From JAJPIG01 sp035531675 (GTDB lineage Bacteria > Desulfobacterota > Binatia > Binatales > Binataceae): a stretch of DNA of 64,000 bases. This document shows positions 1 through 8,539 of the stretch, piece by piece. Both the position numbers and the translations under genes were made by a program. The stretch's first letter is position 1. Each line of letters starts with the position of its first letter. The notes beneath the pieces were generated by a model. It was given only the letters and a program-made list of their open reading frames with translations, had not been told where the DNA came from and made no database searches. The stretch lies in NCBI GenBank assembly GCA_035531675.1, contig DATKSL010000031.1:37928-101927 (forward strand). Direction: 5' to 3'.

Positions 1-429
1 GGGATACATGAAGGTTTTCGCGACCAGGGCGCCGGGCACCGCCTTGGCATAAGTGACGCGGTAAGAGGCCAGCGAAAAAACTTCGTTGTGGTTGACGCCG
101 GGCAGCCGGTTAACGTCGCGCGTCAGCTCCTGGATGATCTTCAGGGTCGGCAGGTTGAAGATATCGCCCTTCTTGACCTCGACCATGAAGGTGACGGTAT
201 CCGCGCCGCCGAAGCTCGCGAACTTGTTGGTCAACGCGACGTTGGGATGGTTGCGGGGAAAGAAATCGACGAACTTGGTTGCGACCTGGACGTGAGCCGC
301 AAAGTACAGCATCCAGGCCGTGAACAGGAGCAGGAATCCGCCGACAAACCAGCGAAAACGAAGGATATTTTCGCCGAACCGGAAATATCTGATAAGTGAC
401 CCTTCGCCGGGTGCGCTGCCGTGACTCAT
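1..429 (-). CDS. RND superfamily (MMPL-type) exporter, N-terminal part, cut by window edge
   Basis: The reading frame starts with ATG at 429 and runs open to base 1, giving the first 143 residues. A short basic N-terminus is followed by one hydrophobic segment at about residues 27-46. A periplasmic-type stretch then begins, with a 'FVDFFPRNHPNV' motif typical of the first large loop of MMPL/RND lipid or hopanoid exporters. The start overlaps the stop of the YCF48 gene by four bases (ATGA), so the two are translationally coupled. YCF48-RND pairs occur in other proteobacteria, often with DUF1302 and DUF1329 genes, which would be sought beyond base 1. The substrate cannot be judged from this fragment. 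Confidence 0.8.
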   Translation of the reverse strand, partial: MSHGSAPGEGSLIRYFRFGENILRFRWFVGGFLLLFTAWMLYFAAHVQVATKFVDFFPRNHPNVALTNKFASFGGADTVTFMVEVKKGDIFNLPTLKIIQELTRDVNRLPGVNHNEVFSLASYRVTYAKAVPGALVAKTFMYP

Positions 430-1454
430 TTTGACTCCCTGATTAATTCCCAATTTTCGCCGTCGGCGGTGCGGAGAACGGTCCCCCCCAAGCCAACCGC
501 GATTCCCAGATGCCCAGACGAGGTGACGGCCGTCAGATCCTGAAAGGTCGGATCCTTGGTCTGCCATTCGGAGCCCGGCACGCCCTGGAAAATCGTCCCC
601 TCGGCGCCCGCCAGCCATACCGTGCCGGCCGTGCTCGAGGCTTTGCCGGCGCTAGCGCCGTAGATCGAACGATCGGTCGGCAGCTTGCCATCCTGCCAGC
701 TCTTGCCGCCGTCCTTGGAGATCGCATAGACGCCGCTCTGACCGGCAACGATTACATTCTGGTTGCCCTGCGGTACCACGACGAAGTAGGGCGGGACCGT
801 GAAATCGGCGACTTTACCGCCGCGCTGCACGTCCCAGGTCTTCCCGCCGTCGCTGGAATGCAGGATGGTCTGGAATTCGCCCACCACCCAGCCGTTGTTG
901 GGATCGCTGAAGGCGACCGCGTAGAAGGTCAGGTTGTTGAGCGTCGTAAGCTGCCAGGTCTGGCCGCTGTCGTTGGTCCACAGCAGCGTACCATGGTCGC
1001 CGACCGCAGAAACTTCATGGTCGTTGACCACGGCAAGCGACAGCAATCGGGTGGTCGCCTTGCTGTGCTGGACTTGCCAGGTGCTGCCCCCGTCGGTGGT
1101 GTGCATGATCAGCCCCTCTTCACCGATGATCCATCCGCTCTTGCCGTCCGGGGCAAAGGCGATGTCGTACAGATCGAGGTCCTGGTGAAGTGCATTGCCG
1201 GGCCGGCCTTCATTGAGACGGCGGCGCTGCCAGGTCTTGCCGCCATCCTCGGAGGTCAGCAACAGGCCGGCGCTGCCGACCACATAGCAGTCGCTGGTGC
1301 CGGGCTTGATCGCGACCCCGAAGAGTTCCTCCCACGGTCGTATGATCAGGCTGCTTGGCTTGACCGGTGGCAGGGGTGGTTCACAGCCAGCCAGGAGCAG
1401 GAGCGCCAGACCGACCACGGAAAGAATTGGAAACCTGAATCTTGTTCTTCTCAC
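426..1454 (-). CDS. YCF48-like beta-propeller lipoprotein
   Basis: This 342-residue protein begins with a lipoprotein signal: a basic start, a hydrophobic run and the lipobox LLAGC with Cys24. It should therefore be lipid-anchored and face the periplasm. The rest carries repeated 'T.DGG.TW' BNR/YCF48 motifs (for example near residues 70, 122, 165 and 204), forming a beta-propeller. Plant and cyanobacterial YCF48 assist photosystem II assembly. In heterotrophs, members beside RND pumps are of unknown role and probably act as assembly or periplasmic partners of the pump. The start is GTG with no clear Shine-Dalgarno, so the N-terminus is a best choice made because the signal peptide fits. Confidence 0.8.
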   Translation of the reverse strand: MRRTRFRFPILSVVGLALLLLAGCEPPLPPVKPSSLIIRPWEELFGVAIKPGTSDCYVVGSAGLLLTSEDGGKTWQRRRLNEGRPGNALHQDLDLYDIAFAPDGKSGWIIGEEGLIMHTTDGGSTWQVQHSKATTRLLSLAVVNDHEVSAVGDHGTLLWTNDSGQTWQLTTLNNLTFYAVAFSDPNNGWVVGEFQTILHSSDGGKTWDVQRGGKVADFTVPPYFVVVPQGNQNVIVAGQSGVYAISKDGGKSWQDGKLPTDRSIYGASAGKASSTAGTVWLAGAEGTIFQGVPGSEWQTKDPTFQDLTAVTSSGHLGIAVGLGGTVLRTADGENWELIRESK

Positions 1455-1500
1455 AGTTTTTATCGAGCCTGATTGTGTTTTGTCTCACCCGTTAGGCACG

Positions 1501-1547
1501 GGGCCAACCTCTGGCCCTGCGGCTTGTAACCTTCGGCCACAGGCCTT
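1501..1547 (-). other. Possible structured leader of the YCF48-RND operon
   Basis: The 268-bp gap 1455-1722 upstream of the YCF48 gene contains two short hairpins that would lie in its 5' leader. One is at 1501-1517 (GGGCCA arms, 5-nt loop) and one at 1535-1545 (GGCC arms, 3-nt loop). I matched them to no known riboswitch or sRNA class. No convincing -10/-35 pair was seen in the gap. Confidence 0.2.
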
Positions 1548-1722
1548 GGCTCCCCCGTCTACTACCTCGTAGCTGCTTTTATCTTACCGGCAAAAGCGGC
1601 GCGGTCTTTCGGGTACCGCAAAATCGTCCCCAACGCAAGCCTTCGCGCCACGCATCCTCATAACAGGGAAATGCGGCGGCGGTAAAGCGAACGTCGGAGA
1701 TTCTTTTTTCCCCCGTCCCGTT

Positions 1723-2787
1723 CTAGCGATTTGCCCGACTCCCAGGGAAATCCGCCAGGTTCAGGAAACGCAAGGCGTTGGCTCCCCTTATCCCGGCGAT
1801 CTCGCCCGGCGCGAGGCTGCCGGCCTGACCGGCCCGATCGAGCACCGCCCCAGCCGGAATCTCGCGCGCATCGAACGGATAGTCCGTCCCAACCATCAGC
1901 TTCTCAGCCCCCAAACGACTCTTCAGCAGGATTAGATTGTCGACGTCGTAGGTCAGCGTATCAGCCCAGAATGAACGCACGGTTTCGAGCGGGCCGACCG
2001 GCAACCGGTTCTTTGCGATACTGGTGTGCGCCCAGAAAAAGTCCATCCGCGGGACCGTCCAGCACAGCGTGCCGCCGCCGTGGGCGAGACAGATGCGCAG
2101 CCCCGGGATTTCGTTCATCACGCCGCCCAGGATTAGCGTGGCGGCGGCAAAATTCGTTTCCCCAGGCATCCCGACCGTCTGATAGAGCCCCGGCAGCGCG
2201 GCGCCCTTGTGCTGCTGGGGCACCGACCAGGGTTCGTTGGTGGGATGGACGAAAAGCGGGCAGGCAAGCTCGACCGCGGCCTTGAAGAAGTCCCGCAGTT
2301 CCGGCACGTGAAAACCTTTGCCGTCGACCGATGCGCCGATCTCGAGCCCCGCCAGCTTCAACTCGCGGCGCACCCGCGTCATCTCGCGGATGGCGGCGGC
2401 GGGGTCCTGCATCGGCACCGTACCCAAACCGATGAAGCGGCGCGGATGCTCATTCACCAGCCGCGCGATAAAATCATTTTGATAGCGGGACAATTCGAGG
2501 CAGGCTTCGGCCTTGCCCCAGTAGCCGAAGGTGATCGGGGTGGGCGAGATCACCTGGATATCGACGCCCTCGCGGTCCATGTCCTCGAGGCGGCGCGAAA
2601 GTGTCCAGGCCTGACTGCCGATTTTCCGATAGGCGGTCGATCCGAGCATGATCTGGACGGCCGAGTCGCCGTCCTTCTCGAGGTGCGGCCAGCGCTCGTC
2701 GCCATAGCGGGCGCTCAGCGATGGTAGCTGGTCAGGAAAGATATGGGTATGAAAATCGACCCGTACGACTTTGCCACCCTCAGCCAT
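1723..2787 (-). CDS. Amidohydrolase 2 family metal-dependent decarboxylase/hydrolase (ACMSD-like)
   Basis: This 354-residue TIM-barrel protein belongs to the COG2159 group that includes aminocarboxymuconate-semialdehyde decarboxylase, gamma-resorcylate decarboxylase and 5-carboxyvanillate decarboxylase. The metal site is visible: H13-x-H15 near the N-terminus, H181 in FVHPT, H236 in LAHGG and D302 in GTDYP. The start at 2787 was chosen because the HxH motif follows directly and a GGAGGGGAG sequence lies upstream; the longer open frame would run into the dioxygenase gene. With extradiol dioxygenases upstream, a non-oxidative decarboxylation or ring-fission-product step in aromatic breakdown is likely. 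The exact substrate is not deducible. Confidence 0.8.
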   Translation of the reverse strand: MAEGGKVVRVDFHTHIFPDQLPSLSARYGDERWPHLEKDGDSAVQIMLGSTAYRKIGSQAWTLSRRLEDMDREGVDIQVISPTPITFGYWGKAEACLELSRYQNDFIARLVNEHPRRFIGLGTVPMQDPAAAIREMTRVRRELKLAGLEIGASVDGKGFHVPELRDFFKAAVELACPLFVHPTNEPWSVPQQHKGAALPGLYQTVGMPGETNFAAATLILGGVMNEIPGLRICLAHGGGTLCWTVPRMDFFWAHTSIAKNRLPVGPLETVRSFWADTLTYDVDNLILLKSRLGAEKLMVGTDYPFDAREIPAGAVLDRAGQAGSLAPGEIAGIRGANALRFLNLADFPGSRANR

Positions 2788-2849
2788 CGAAACGGTTACT
2801 CCCCTCCAACCCGCAACACGCTCATCGAAAAATGTGGAAGATCCCTTAC

Positions 2850-3863
2850 CTATTTGCTCTTGGCCAGTTGGGCGCCGTCGCTCAAGCGCACCCCCAGCGA
2901 ATCCAGCGCCCCGTTCTCGGTCATCGGATGGGCCTGGCCGCCGTCGCCGCCGATCTGCGGCGGCGTGTCGCCACCCTGAAACATGTCGGCGCGCGATGGC
3001 AGCCCCTTGCCGTGGCTGGGGCCGACCAGTCGCCACATGTCGAGCGTCTCGGGCATCGCGGGCAGCACCCGCGGGCGATGGGTGTCGTCGAGAATCTGGC
3101 CGTGCTCCCAACAGAACTCGACCACCAGGTTATTGGCCTCGTCGCGCAGATAGATCGCGATCGAGCCCGACGGCGCATGCTTCAAGAGATCGTTGCGGAA
3201 CGGTATGCCCAGCGCCATCACGTTGGCCCGCGCTCTCATCAGGTCATCGAGCGTCGGCACCAGGATACAGACGTGATCGACCGAGGTCCGGGTGCCGCCG
3301 GTGCCGAACACGCCGAGCGAATGATGGTAATGGTCGCCGCAGCGCATAAAGGCGGCCGAACGCTCGACCCAGTCGGAAATCTGGAAGCCCAGCAGGTCGG
3401 TGTAGAACGGCACCGATTTGTTGATGTCCTTTTCGAGCAGCACGGTATGCAAAAGCTTCGACATGTGCACCCGATGCGCATAAGTCGGCGGCATCGGCAT
3501 CGTTACCATGTCGGTGAACAGCTCGATCATGATCCCGTCGGGATCGCGAAAGCGGATGTACTGGTCGACGCGCTCGCGCGCCAGCGATCCACCGCGCTCA
3601 ACCTCGACGCCCGCGCCGCGCAGCCGCTTCTCGATCGCTTCGAGGTCGGCCGGGTTTGCCATCTCGAACGCGACCCGGTTCACCCCGGGGCTCTGGCTCT
3701 GCTTGAGCACCAGCCAATGATGCTGGATACCGCCGGTCAGATAGACCGCGCCCTCGCGCTCCTCGGTGACCTCGAAATGGGCCACGTCCTGGTAGAAACG
3801 GAGCGAGGACTCAAGGTTGGCGACATCGAGCGCCAGGTATCCCAACTGCTTCGGCTGTAACAT
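2850..3863 (-). CDS. VOC family extradiol ring-cleavage dioxygenase (two-domain)
   Basis: This 337-residue protein has two tandem vicinal-oxygen-chelate domains (about 1-120 and 130-255) and a poorly conserved C-terminal tail of about 80 residues. The iron ligands expected in type I extradiol dioxygenases are present in domain 2: H139, H197 and E249 (in VVEFCWE). It is distant from the XylE-like enzyme at 9584-10540, so it probably acts on a different catechol. It lies directly upstream of the ACMSD-like amidohydrolase gene, with which it probably forms a unit. ATG at 3863 is preceded by AAGGAGAT at good spacing. The 229 bp upstream (3864-4092) show no other gene. Confidence 0.8.
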   Translation of the reverse strand: MLQPKQLGYLALDVANLESSLRFYQDVAHFEVTEEREGAVYLTGGIQHHWLVLKQSQSPGVNRVAFEMANPADLEAIEKRLRGAGVEVERGGSLARERVDQYIRFRDPDGIMIELFTDMVTMPMPPTYAHRVHMSKLLHTVLLEKDINKSVPFYTDLLGFQISDWVERSAAFMRCGDHYHHSLGVFGTGGTRTSVDHVCILVPTLDDLMRARANVMALGIPFRNDLLKHAPSGSIAIYLRDEANNLVVEFCWEHGQILDDTHRPRVLPAMPETLDMWRLVGPSHGKGLPSRADMFQGGDTPPQIGGDGGQAHPMTENGALDSLGVRLSDGAQLAKSK

Positions 3864-4092
3864 GGGTATCTCCTTGCCTCGCCGAGATTTTCGGTGGGCG
3901 CGGACTCTTCCTTCCGCTTAGCATGTACCTAATATTGCTGCAACTGTTTGTTCAAATTCACGCTCGCCAGCCGATCAAACGCGCGCTTGCCGCGTGGGCC
4001 ATGCAATTGAGTTTTGCGCGACGCCCTTGCCCGCCAACTAGCCAGTCGCCAAGTCGTCCGCGTCATCACCGGGCCGCGCGGCTTTCGATCGA

Positions 4093-4740
4093 TTAGCTCG
4101 CGGCCTTGAGATGGCGCGCGGCCGCCTTGGCGCTGGCGATAAAGCCCGCGGTGGTCTCGACCTGCGCGAACAGATAGCCCATGCGGTCGACCGCCGCCTG
4201 ATGAGCCTGCTCGGCGGAGAAGCGGCCGATCGCCTGCGATGCGCAAGCGTCCTCCAACAGGACGACCTTGATGCCGCTCATGCTGAGACCGTCGACGGTG
4301 GTCTGCACGCAGATCGGCGTGGTGAGGCCGGCGACTACCGCGGTGTCGAGGTTGCGGGCCTTGAGCTGCGCCATCAGATCGCTGCTGGCGACGGCGCTGA
4401 AGGTGGTCTTGCGAACCATGACATCGCCGTCCTGAACGACGTCCTCGTAAAAGGCGGTGGCCGGATTGTCCTTGGCCAGCGCCTTTCCGATATCGGCAAT
4501 AAAATCCGTCATGCGGCCGGTGGGCGGGCGCTCCGGCGTATAGGCGATATGGACCTGGATGACGGTCCCGCCGATCTCGCGCCAGGCCTGCGCCGCGCGC
4601 ACGAAGTTGCGGACCGCCGCGTCGGCATGGGGCACCGGCTCCCAGCTATCGCGGCCGAAGCCGACCTGGATGTCGACCCCGACCAGCGCGGTGGTCGCGG
4701 GATCGATCGGATAGGTCACTTTGCGATCGTCACGAGCCAT
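4093..4740 (-). CDS. Isochorismatase-family cysteine hydrolase
   Basis: This 215-residue protein has the complete catalytic triad of the isochorismatase/nicotinamidase fold: D23, K111 and C144 (in TTPICVQ, after the usual cis-peptide region). Members hydrolyse isochorismate, nicotinamide, N-carbamoylsarcosine, maleamate and similar amides or vinyl ethers. Position downstream of a meta-cleavage cluster suggests an amide or ether intermediate of aromatic catabolism, but sequence alone does not give the substrate. AAGGAG lies eight bases before the ATG. The gene follows the Rieske ferredoxin gene by 89 bp on the same strand. Confidence 0.8.
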   Translation of the reverse strand: MARDDRKVTYPIDPATTALVGVDIQVGFGRDSWEPVPHADAAVRNFVRAAQAWREIGGTVIQVHIAYTPERPPTGRMTDFIADIGKALAKDNPATAFYEDVVQDGDVMVRKTTFSAVASSDLMAQLKARNLDTAVVAGLTTPICVQTTVDGLSMSGIKVVLLEDACASQAIGRFSAEQAHQAAVDRMGYLFAQVETTAGFIASAKAAARHLKAAS

Positions 4741-4829
4741 GTCGTTTTTCTCCTTGGCGGACTATCGAGAAGCTACGCGCTACCGCGTGGGGATGTAAAG
4801 GATTCGAGTGTGGCGGGCGCGCGGGCGGT

Positions 4830-5156
4830 TCATTTCTCTGGTGGTCCGACCAGGATCGCGTCGCCTTCCACCCGTACTGCGTAAACCGCGACCGGCAGCT
4901 TGCAGGGCTCGGAGGTCGGCTCGCCGGTCTTGAGATCGAAGCCGCCGTCATGCAGCGGACACATCACTTCGCAGTTCTCGGTCAGCAGTTCGCCCTGGTC
5001 GAGCCAGCCGCCCTGATGGCTGCAGATGTTGTTGATCGCGTAGTAGTTGCCGTCGACGCAAGCCAGCAGGATTTCGTCCTCGCCGAGCTTGACGCTCTTC
5101 ATCGTCCCGTCGGGCACGTCGCTTTTCTTGGCCGCTTCAACGAACTTGGTAAGCAT
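4830..5156 (-). CDS. Rieske-type [2Fe-2S] ferredoxin
   Basis: This 108-residue soluble ferredoxin has both Rieske half-sites: C45-x-H47 (CSHQGG) and C66-P-L-H69. It resembles the ferredoxin partners of ring-hydroxylating dioxygenases. Its position directly after two BenD-like cis-diol dehydrogenase genes supports that role, since such dioxygenases make the cis-diols BenD-type enzymes oxidise. No oxygenase alpha or beta subunit is in the window. ATG at 5156 was preferred to the in-frame GTG nine bases upstream because GGGGTGAT then sits at normal spacing. Confidence 0.85.
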   Translation of the reverse strand: MLTKFVEAAKKSDVPDGTMKSVKLGEDEILLACVDGNYYAINNICSHQGGWLDQGELLTENCEVMCPLHDGGFDLKTGEPTSEPCKLPVAVYAVRVEGDAILVGPPEK

Positions 5157-5227
5157 CGCTATCACCCCACTCTATTAACTAAGCCCGGCATGTTACCGGT
5201 CGGAAGGTTCCGAATAAACGCCCGCTT

Positions 5228-6115
5228 TCAGAACGGAAACGTTGCCCCGCCGGCCACCGGCAGCACCTGTCCGGTGATATAGGAGGCGTCGTCGGAGGCC
5301 AGGAACGCGATCGCCGCCGCCTGCTCGGCGGCCTCGGCCTTGCGCCCCATCGGGACTTCCTGGCGGACCGAATCGCCAACCCCGAACACTCCCTTGCCGC
5401 CGAAAAAGCGATCGCGCTCTTCGGCTTCCGCGGGCGGCAGCGTGCTGGCCGCGACGTTCACCCCGTAATCGCGCGGGATAACCCGATCATCGGAATCGGT
5501 GCCATGGGGCGCCACCACGTTGACCCGAATCCCATAGCGCGCGACCTCCTTCGAGAGCGAAGTACTGAGCGCGATCACGCCGCCCTTGGCGGCTGCATAG
5601 GGCACCCGATAGCGGCTGACCACCGCCGAGGTCGCGAGGTTCACGATCGCACCGCCGCGCTGCTCGATCATGTACGGCAGCACCGACCAGCACAGCCACA
5701 TCGGGGCCCAGAACGAGCGGCGCACCTCGGCCTCGATCTGCGCCGGCGTGTAGTACTGGAACGGCTGTGCCCAAATCGTCCCGCCGACGATCACCGCCAG
5801 CACGTCGATACGGCCGAAGACTTCCTTGGCGCGCGCCATCAAAGCCTGGCAGTCCTTGAGCTCGCACAGATCGCCGACGAAAGTCGCGGCGCGCACGCCG
5901 GCCTGCTCGAGCTCGGCCGCGACCCGGCGGGCGCTGTCTTCGACGATATCCGCGACCATCACGGTGGCGCCCTCTTCGCCGAAGCGGCGCGCCGAGGCGC
6001 GTCCAATTCCCTGCCCCGCGCCGGCCACGATCACCACCTTGTCGCGGAAGCGGCGGGCGCCGGCGGCGCGTGCGTCGAGCGTCGGTCGGGATCGTTCGCT
6101 GCCTGAATCTGCCAT
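5228..6115 (-). CDS. SDR oxidoreductase, BenD-like cis-diol dehydrogenase (copy 1)
   Basis: This 295-residue short-chain dehydrogenase has the cofactor motif GAGQGIG at 32-38 and the active pair Y173/K177. It matches 1,6-dihydroxycyclohexa-2,4-diene-1-carboxylate dehydrogenase (BenD), which makes catechol, at VGGTIWA (about 110-116), RVPYAAAKGG and the C-terminal SYITGQVLPVAGG. A Thr (T162) seems to occupy the place of the usual catalytic Ser. The long open frame upstream is antisense-type noise over copy 2, so ATG at 6115 is taken as the start. It lies 11 bp downstream of copy 2 and should be co-transcribed with the meta-cleavage genes. Confidence 0.8.
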   Translation of the reverse strand: MADSGSERSRPTLDARAAGARRFRDKVVIVAGAGQGIGRASARRFGEEGATVMVADIVEDSARRVAAELEQAGVRAATFVGDLCELKDCQALMARAKEVFGRIDVLAVIVGGTIWAQPFQYYTPAQIEAEVRRSFWAPMWLCWSVLPYMIEQRGGAIVNLATSAVVSRYRVPYAAAKGGVIALSTSLSKEVARYGIRVNVVAPHGTDSDDRVIPRDYGVNVAASTLPPAEAEERDRFFGGKGVFGVGDSVRQEVPMGRKAEAAEQAAAIAFLASDDASYITGQVLPVAGGATFPF

Positions 6116-6126
6116 CGTCGTGCGGA

Positions 6127-6999
6127 CTAAAAGGGATAGGTCGCGCCGCCGCCCACCGGCAGCACCTGGCCGGTGATATAGGAGGCATCGTCGGAGGCCA
6201 GAAAGGCGATCGCCGCGGCCTGTTCGGAAGCGCGGCTGAAGCGCTTCATCGGAATTTCGAGGTCGATAAACTCGCCGCGCTGGCGGCCGACGAAGCCGTC
6301 GCCGAAGAAGCGATCGCGCTCGGCGCGCTCCTCGGGCGGCAGCTCGGAGGCTGCCAGAGCCACTCCGGCGTTGCGCGGCGTGACGCGATCGTCGGCCTGG
6401 GTGGCATGCGGCGCCATCACATTGACCCGGATTCCGTATTGCGCCACTTCCTTGGCGAGCGAGCTGGTGAGCGCAATCACGCCGCCCTTGGCGGCGGCAT
6501 ACGGCACCCGGTAACGGCTGGCGACGGCGTGGGTGGCGAGGTTCACGATCGCGCCGGCGCGCTGCTCGATCATGTAGGGCAGCACCGCGGAGCAGAGCCA
6601 CATCGGTGGCCAGAAGGATTTCGCGATTTCGGCTTCGATCTGTTCCGGCGTGTAGTACTGGAACGATTGGGTCCAGATGGTGCCGCCGACCACGTTGACC
6701 AGCACGTCGATGCGGCCGAAGAGCTCGCGGGTGCGCGCCATCAGCGCGCGGCAGTTGTCGAGTTCGGAGAGATTGCCGGTGAAGCTTGCCGCCCTGACGC
6801 CGGCCTCGGCCAGTTCATCGCAGACCCGCTCGGCGCTGGCCGCGATCAAGTCCGCCGCCATCACCGTCGCCCCTTCCTGGCCCAGCCGGCGCGCCGCGGC
6901 CCGACCGATGCCCTGACCCGCGCCGGCGATTACCGCGATTTTGCCGACGAAGCGTCTGGCGCCGGCGGCGGCAGGATCGAGCGTGGTCTCGGTCGGCAT
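6127..6999 (-). CDS. SDR oxidoreductase, BenD-like cis-diol dehydrogenase (copy 2)
   Basis: This 290-residue paralogue of the next gene has GAGQGIG at 26-32, Y167/K171, the BenD-like VGGTIW segment and the SYITGQVLPVGGG end. The two copies are similar over their full length, indicating tandem duplication, but differ in the loop near the C-terminus (around residues 205-245) that shapes the substrate pocket. As in copy 1, a Thr (T156) stands where BenD has Ser. A heteromer or two enzymes with different diol substrates are both possible. No good Shine-Dalgarno precedes the ATG; the start fits the length of copy 1 and lies 22 bp after the aldehyde dehydrogenase stop. Confidence 0.8.
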   Translation of the reverse strand: MPTETTLDPAAAGARRFVGKIAVIAGAGQGIGRAAARRLGQEGATVMAADLIAASAERVCDELAEAGVRAASFTGNLSELDNCRALMARTRELFGRIDVLVNVVGGTIWTQSFQYYTPEQIEAEIAKSFWPPMWLCSAVLPYMIEQRAGAIVNLATHAVASRYRVPYAAAKGGVIALTSSLAKEVAQYGIRVNVMAPHATQADDRVTPRNAGVALAASELPPEERAERDRFFGDGFVGRQRGEFIDLEIPMKRFSRASEQAAAIAFLASDDASYITGQVLPVGGGATYPF

Positions 7000-7021
7000 A
7001 GATCGATCGCGGGGCGAGCGA

Positions 7022-8458
7022 TCAGATTTCCATCACCACGGCCTTGGGCTCGGTGCAGAACTCGCGCGAGTAGGAGCCGCCTTCGCGGCCGACGCCGGAG
7101 TCGCCGACGCCGCCGAACGGCGCGCGCAGGTCGCGGATAAAGAAGCAGTTGACCCACACGGTGCCGGCATGGAGCGCGGCGGCCAAACGATGGGCGCGGC
7201 GCAGGTTCTCCGTGAAGACCATCGCGTTGAGTCCGTAAACCGTGTCGTTGGCGAGCTTGACGCCCTCCTCCTCGGTCGAGAAGCGGTTGACCATCGCGAT
7301 TGGCCCGAAGATCTCCTCGCGGCAGGCGCGCGAATTGAGCGGCGGATTAACCACCACCGTCGGCTTCACGCTCCAGCCCTCGCCGACGCCGCCGGTCAGG
7401 ACTTCGCCGCCCTCTTTCGCGATCGCGTCGAAGTAGCTGCTGACCTTCTTGAAGTGGGTCTCCGAGGACAGCGGACCGACCTGGGTCTTGGCCTCGCGCG
7501 GATCGCCGATCACCATGTTCTTGGCGGCGGCGACAAATTTTTCGACGAAGGCATCGAAGATCTGGTCCTGCACGAACAGCCGGCTGCCGGCCAGGCAGAC
7601 CTGTCCGGCGTTCGAGAAGATCGCGCGAATCGACCACGGCACCGCCTTGTCGAGATCGGCGTCGGCAAAGACCAGGTTGGCGCCCTTGCCGCCGAGCTCG
7701 AAGCTCACCGGGATCAGGTTGGCGGAGGCGGCGCGCGCGATCGCGCGGCCGGTGGTCGATTCGCCGGTGAAGGTGATGCGATCGATTTCCGGCGACTCGG
7801 TCAAGAACTGTCCCACCGATTCGGGCCCGAAGCCCTGCACGACGTTGAACACACCCGGCGGCATCCCGGCTTCCAGAGCCAACCGCGCCATGACCGAGGC
7901 CGAGGTCGGAGTATCCTCGGCGGGCTTCAGGATCACGGTGTTGCCCCACGACAACGGCGGCGCGATCTTCCAGGTCTCGAGCATCAGCGGAAAGTTCCAC
8001 GGCGCAATCGCCACCACCACGCCGGCCGGCTCGTAACGGGTGTAGATATGATGGCCGGTGTCGGCCGGAAAGCTTTCGGCCGAGGCGAGCTTGGCGAAGT
8101 CGGCGAAGAAGCGGAAATTATGGGCCGCGCGCGGCACGTCGGCGACCTTCATGTCGGTAATCGGCTTGCCCATGTCGCAGGTGTCGGCCTCGGCCAGCTC
8201 GTCGACATGCTGTTCCATCAGGTCGGCCAGCCGATGAAGGATCTTGGCCCGCGCGTTGTAACCCATCTTCGGCCACGGCCCTTCGTCGAAGGCGCGCCGG
8301 GCGGCTACCACCGCGCGCTCGGCGTCCATCCGCGCGCCCATCGCAACTTCCGCCCAGGGCTTGCGGGTGTAGGGGTTGATGCTCTGGAAGCGCTTTCCGT
8401 CGAGCGATTCGACCTCGCGGCCGTCAATAATATGCGGAACGAATTTCATCGTCGCCAT
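7022..8458 (-). CDS. xylG: 2-hydroxymuconic semialdehyde dehydrogenase
   Basis: This 478-residue NAD-dependent aldehyde dehydrogenase is full length. It shows the PWNFP motif (153-157), cofactor Lys K178, general base E254 in FELGGK and nucleophile C288 in GQVCLAG. Among ALDHs it fits the XylG/DmpC/AmnC group, which oxidises the yellow ring-fission product 2-hydroxymuconate semialdehyde to 2-hydroxymuconate (4-oxalocrotonate). Its neighbours on both sides belong to the same branch, which makes the assignment firm. 2-Aminomuconate semialdehyde would be an alternative substrate. The start could also be the ATG nine bases later, where AGGATGG gives better spacing. Confidence 0.88.
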   Translation of the reverse strand: MATMKFVPHIIDGREVESLDGKRFQSINPYTRKPWAEVAMGARMDAERAVVAARRAFDEGPWPKMGYNARAKILHRLADLMEQHVDELAEADTCDMGKPITDMKVADVPRAAHNFRFFADFAKLASAESFPADTGHHIYTRYEPAGVVVAIAPWNFPLMLETWKIAPPLSWGNTVILKPAEDTPTSASVMARLALEAGMPPGVFNVVQGFGPESVGQFLTESPEIDRITFTGESTTGRAIARAASANLIPVSFELGGKGANLVFADADLDKAVPWSIRAIFSNAGQVCLAGSRLFVQDQIFDAFVEKFVAAAKNMVIGDPREAKTQVGPLSSETHFKKVSSYFDAIAKEGGEVLTGGVGEGWSVKPTVVVNPPLNSRACREEIFGPIAMVNRFSTEEEGVKLANDTVYGLNAMVFTENLRRAHRLAAALHAGTVWVNCFFIRDLRAPFGGVGDSGVGREGGSYSREFCTEPKAVVMEI

Positions 8459-8539
8459 CCTGCCTATGAATTGGGAAACTGTGGTGCGGACTCCTGCCGC
8501 AATCGGGATCGCCTTACCGGCGCAGGCTTTTGGAGCCGC

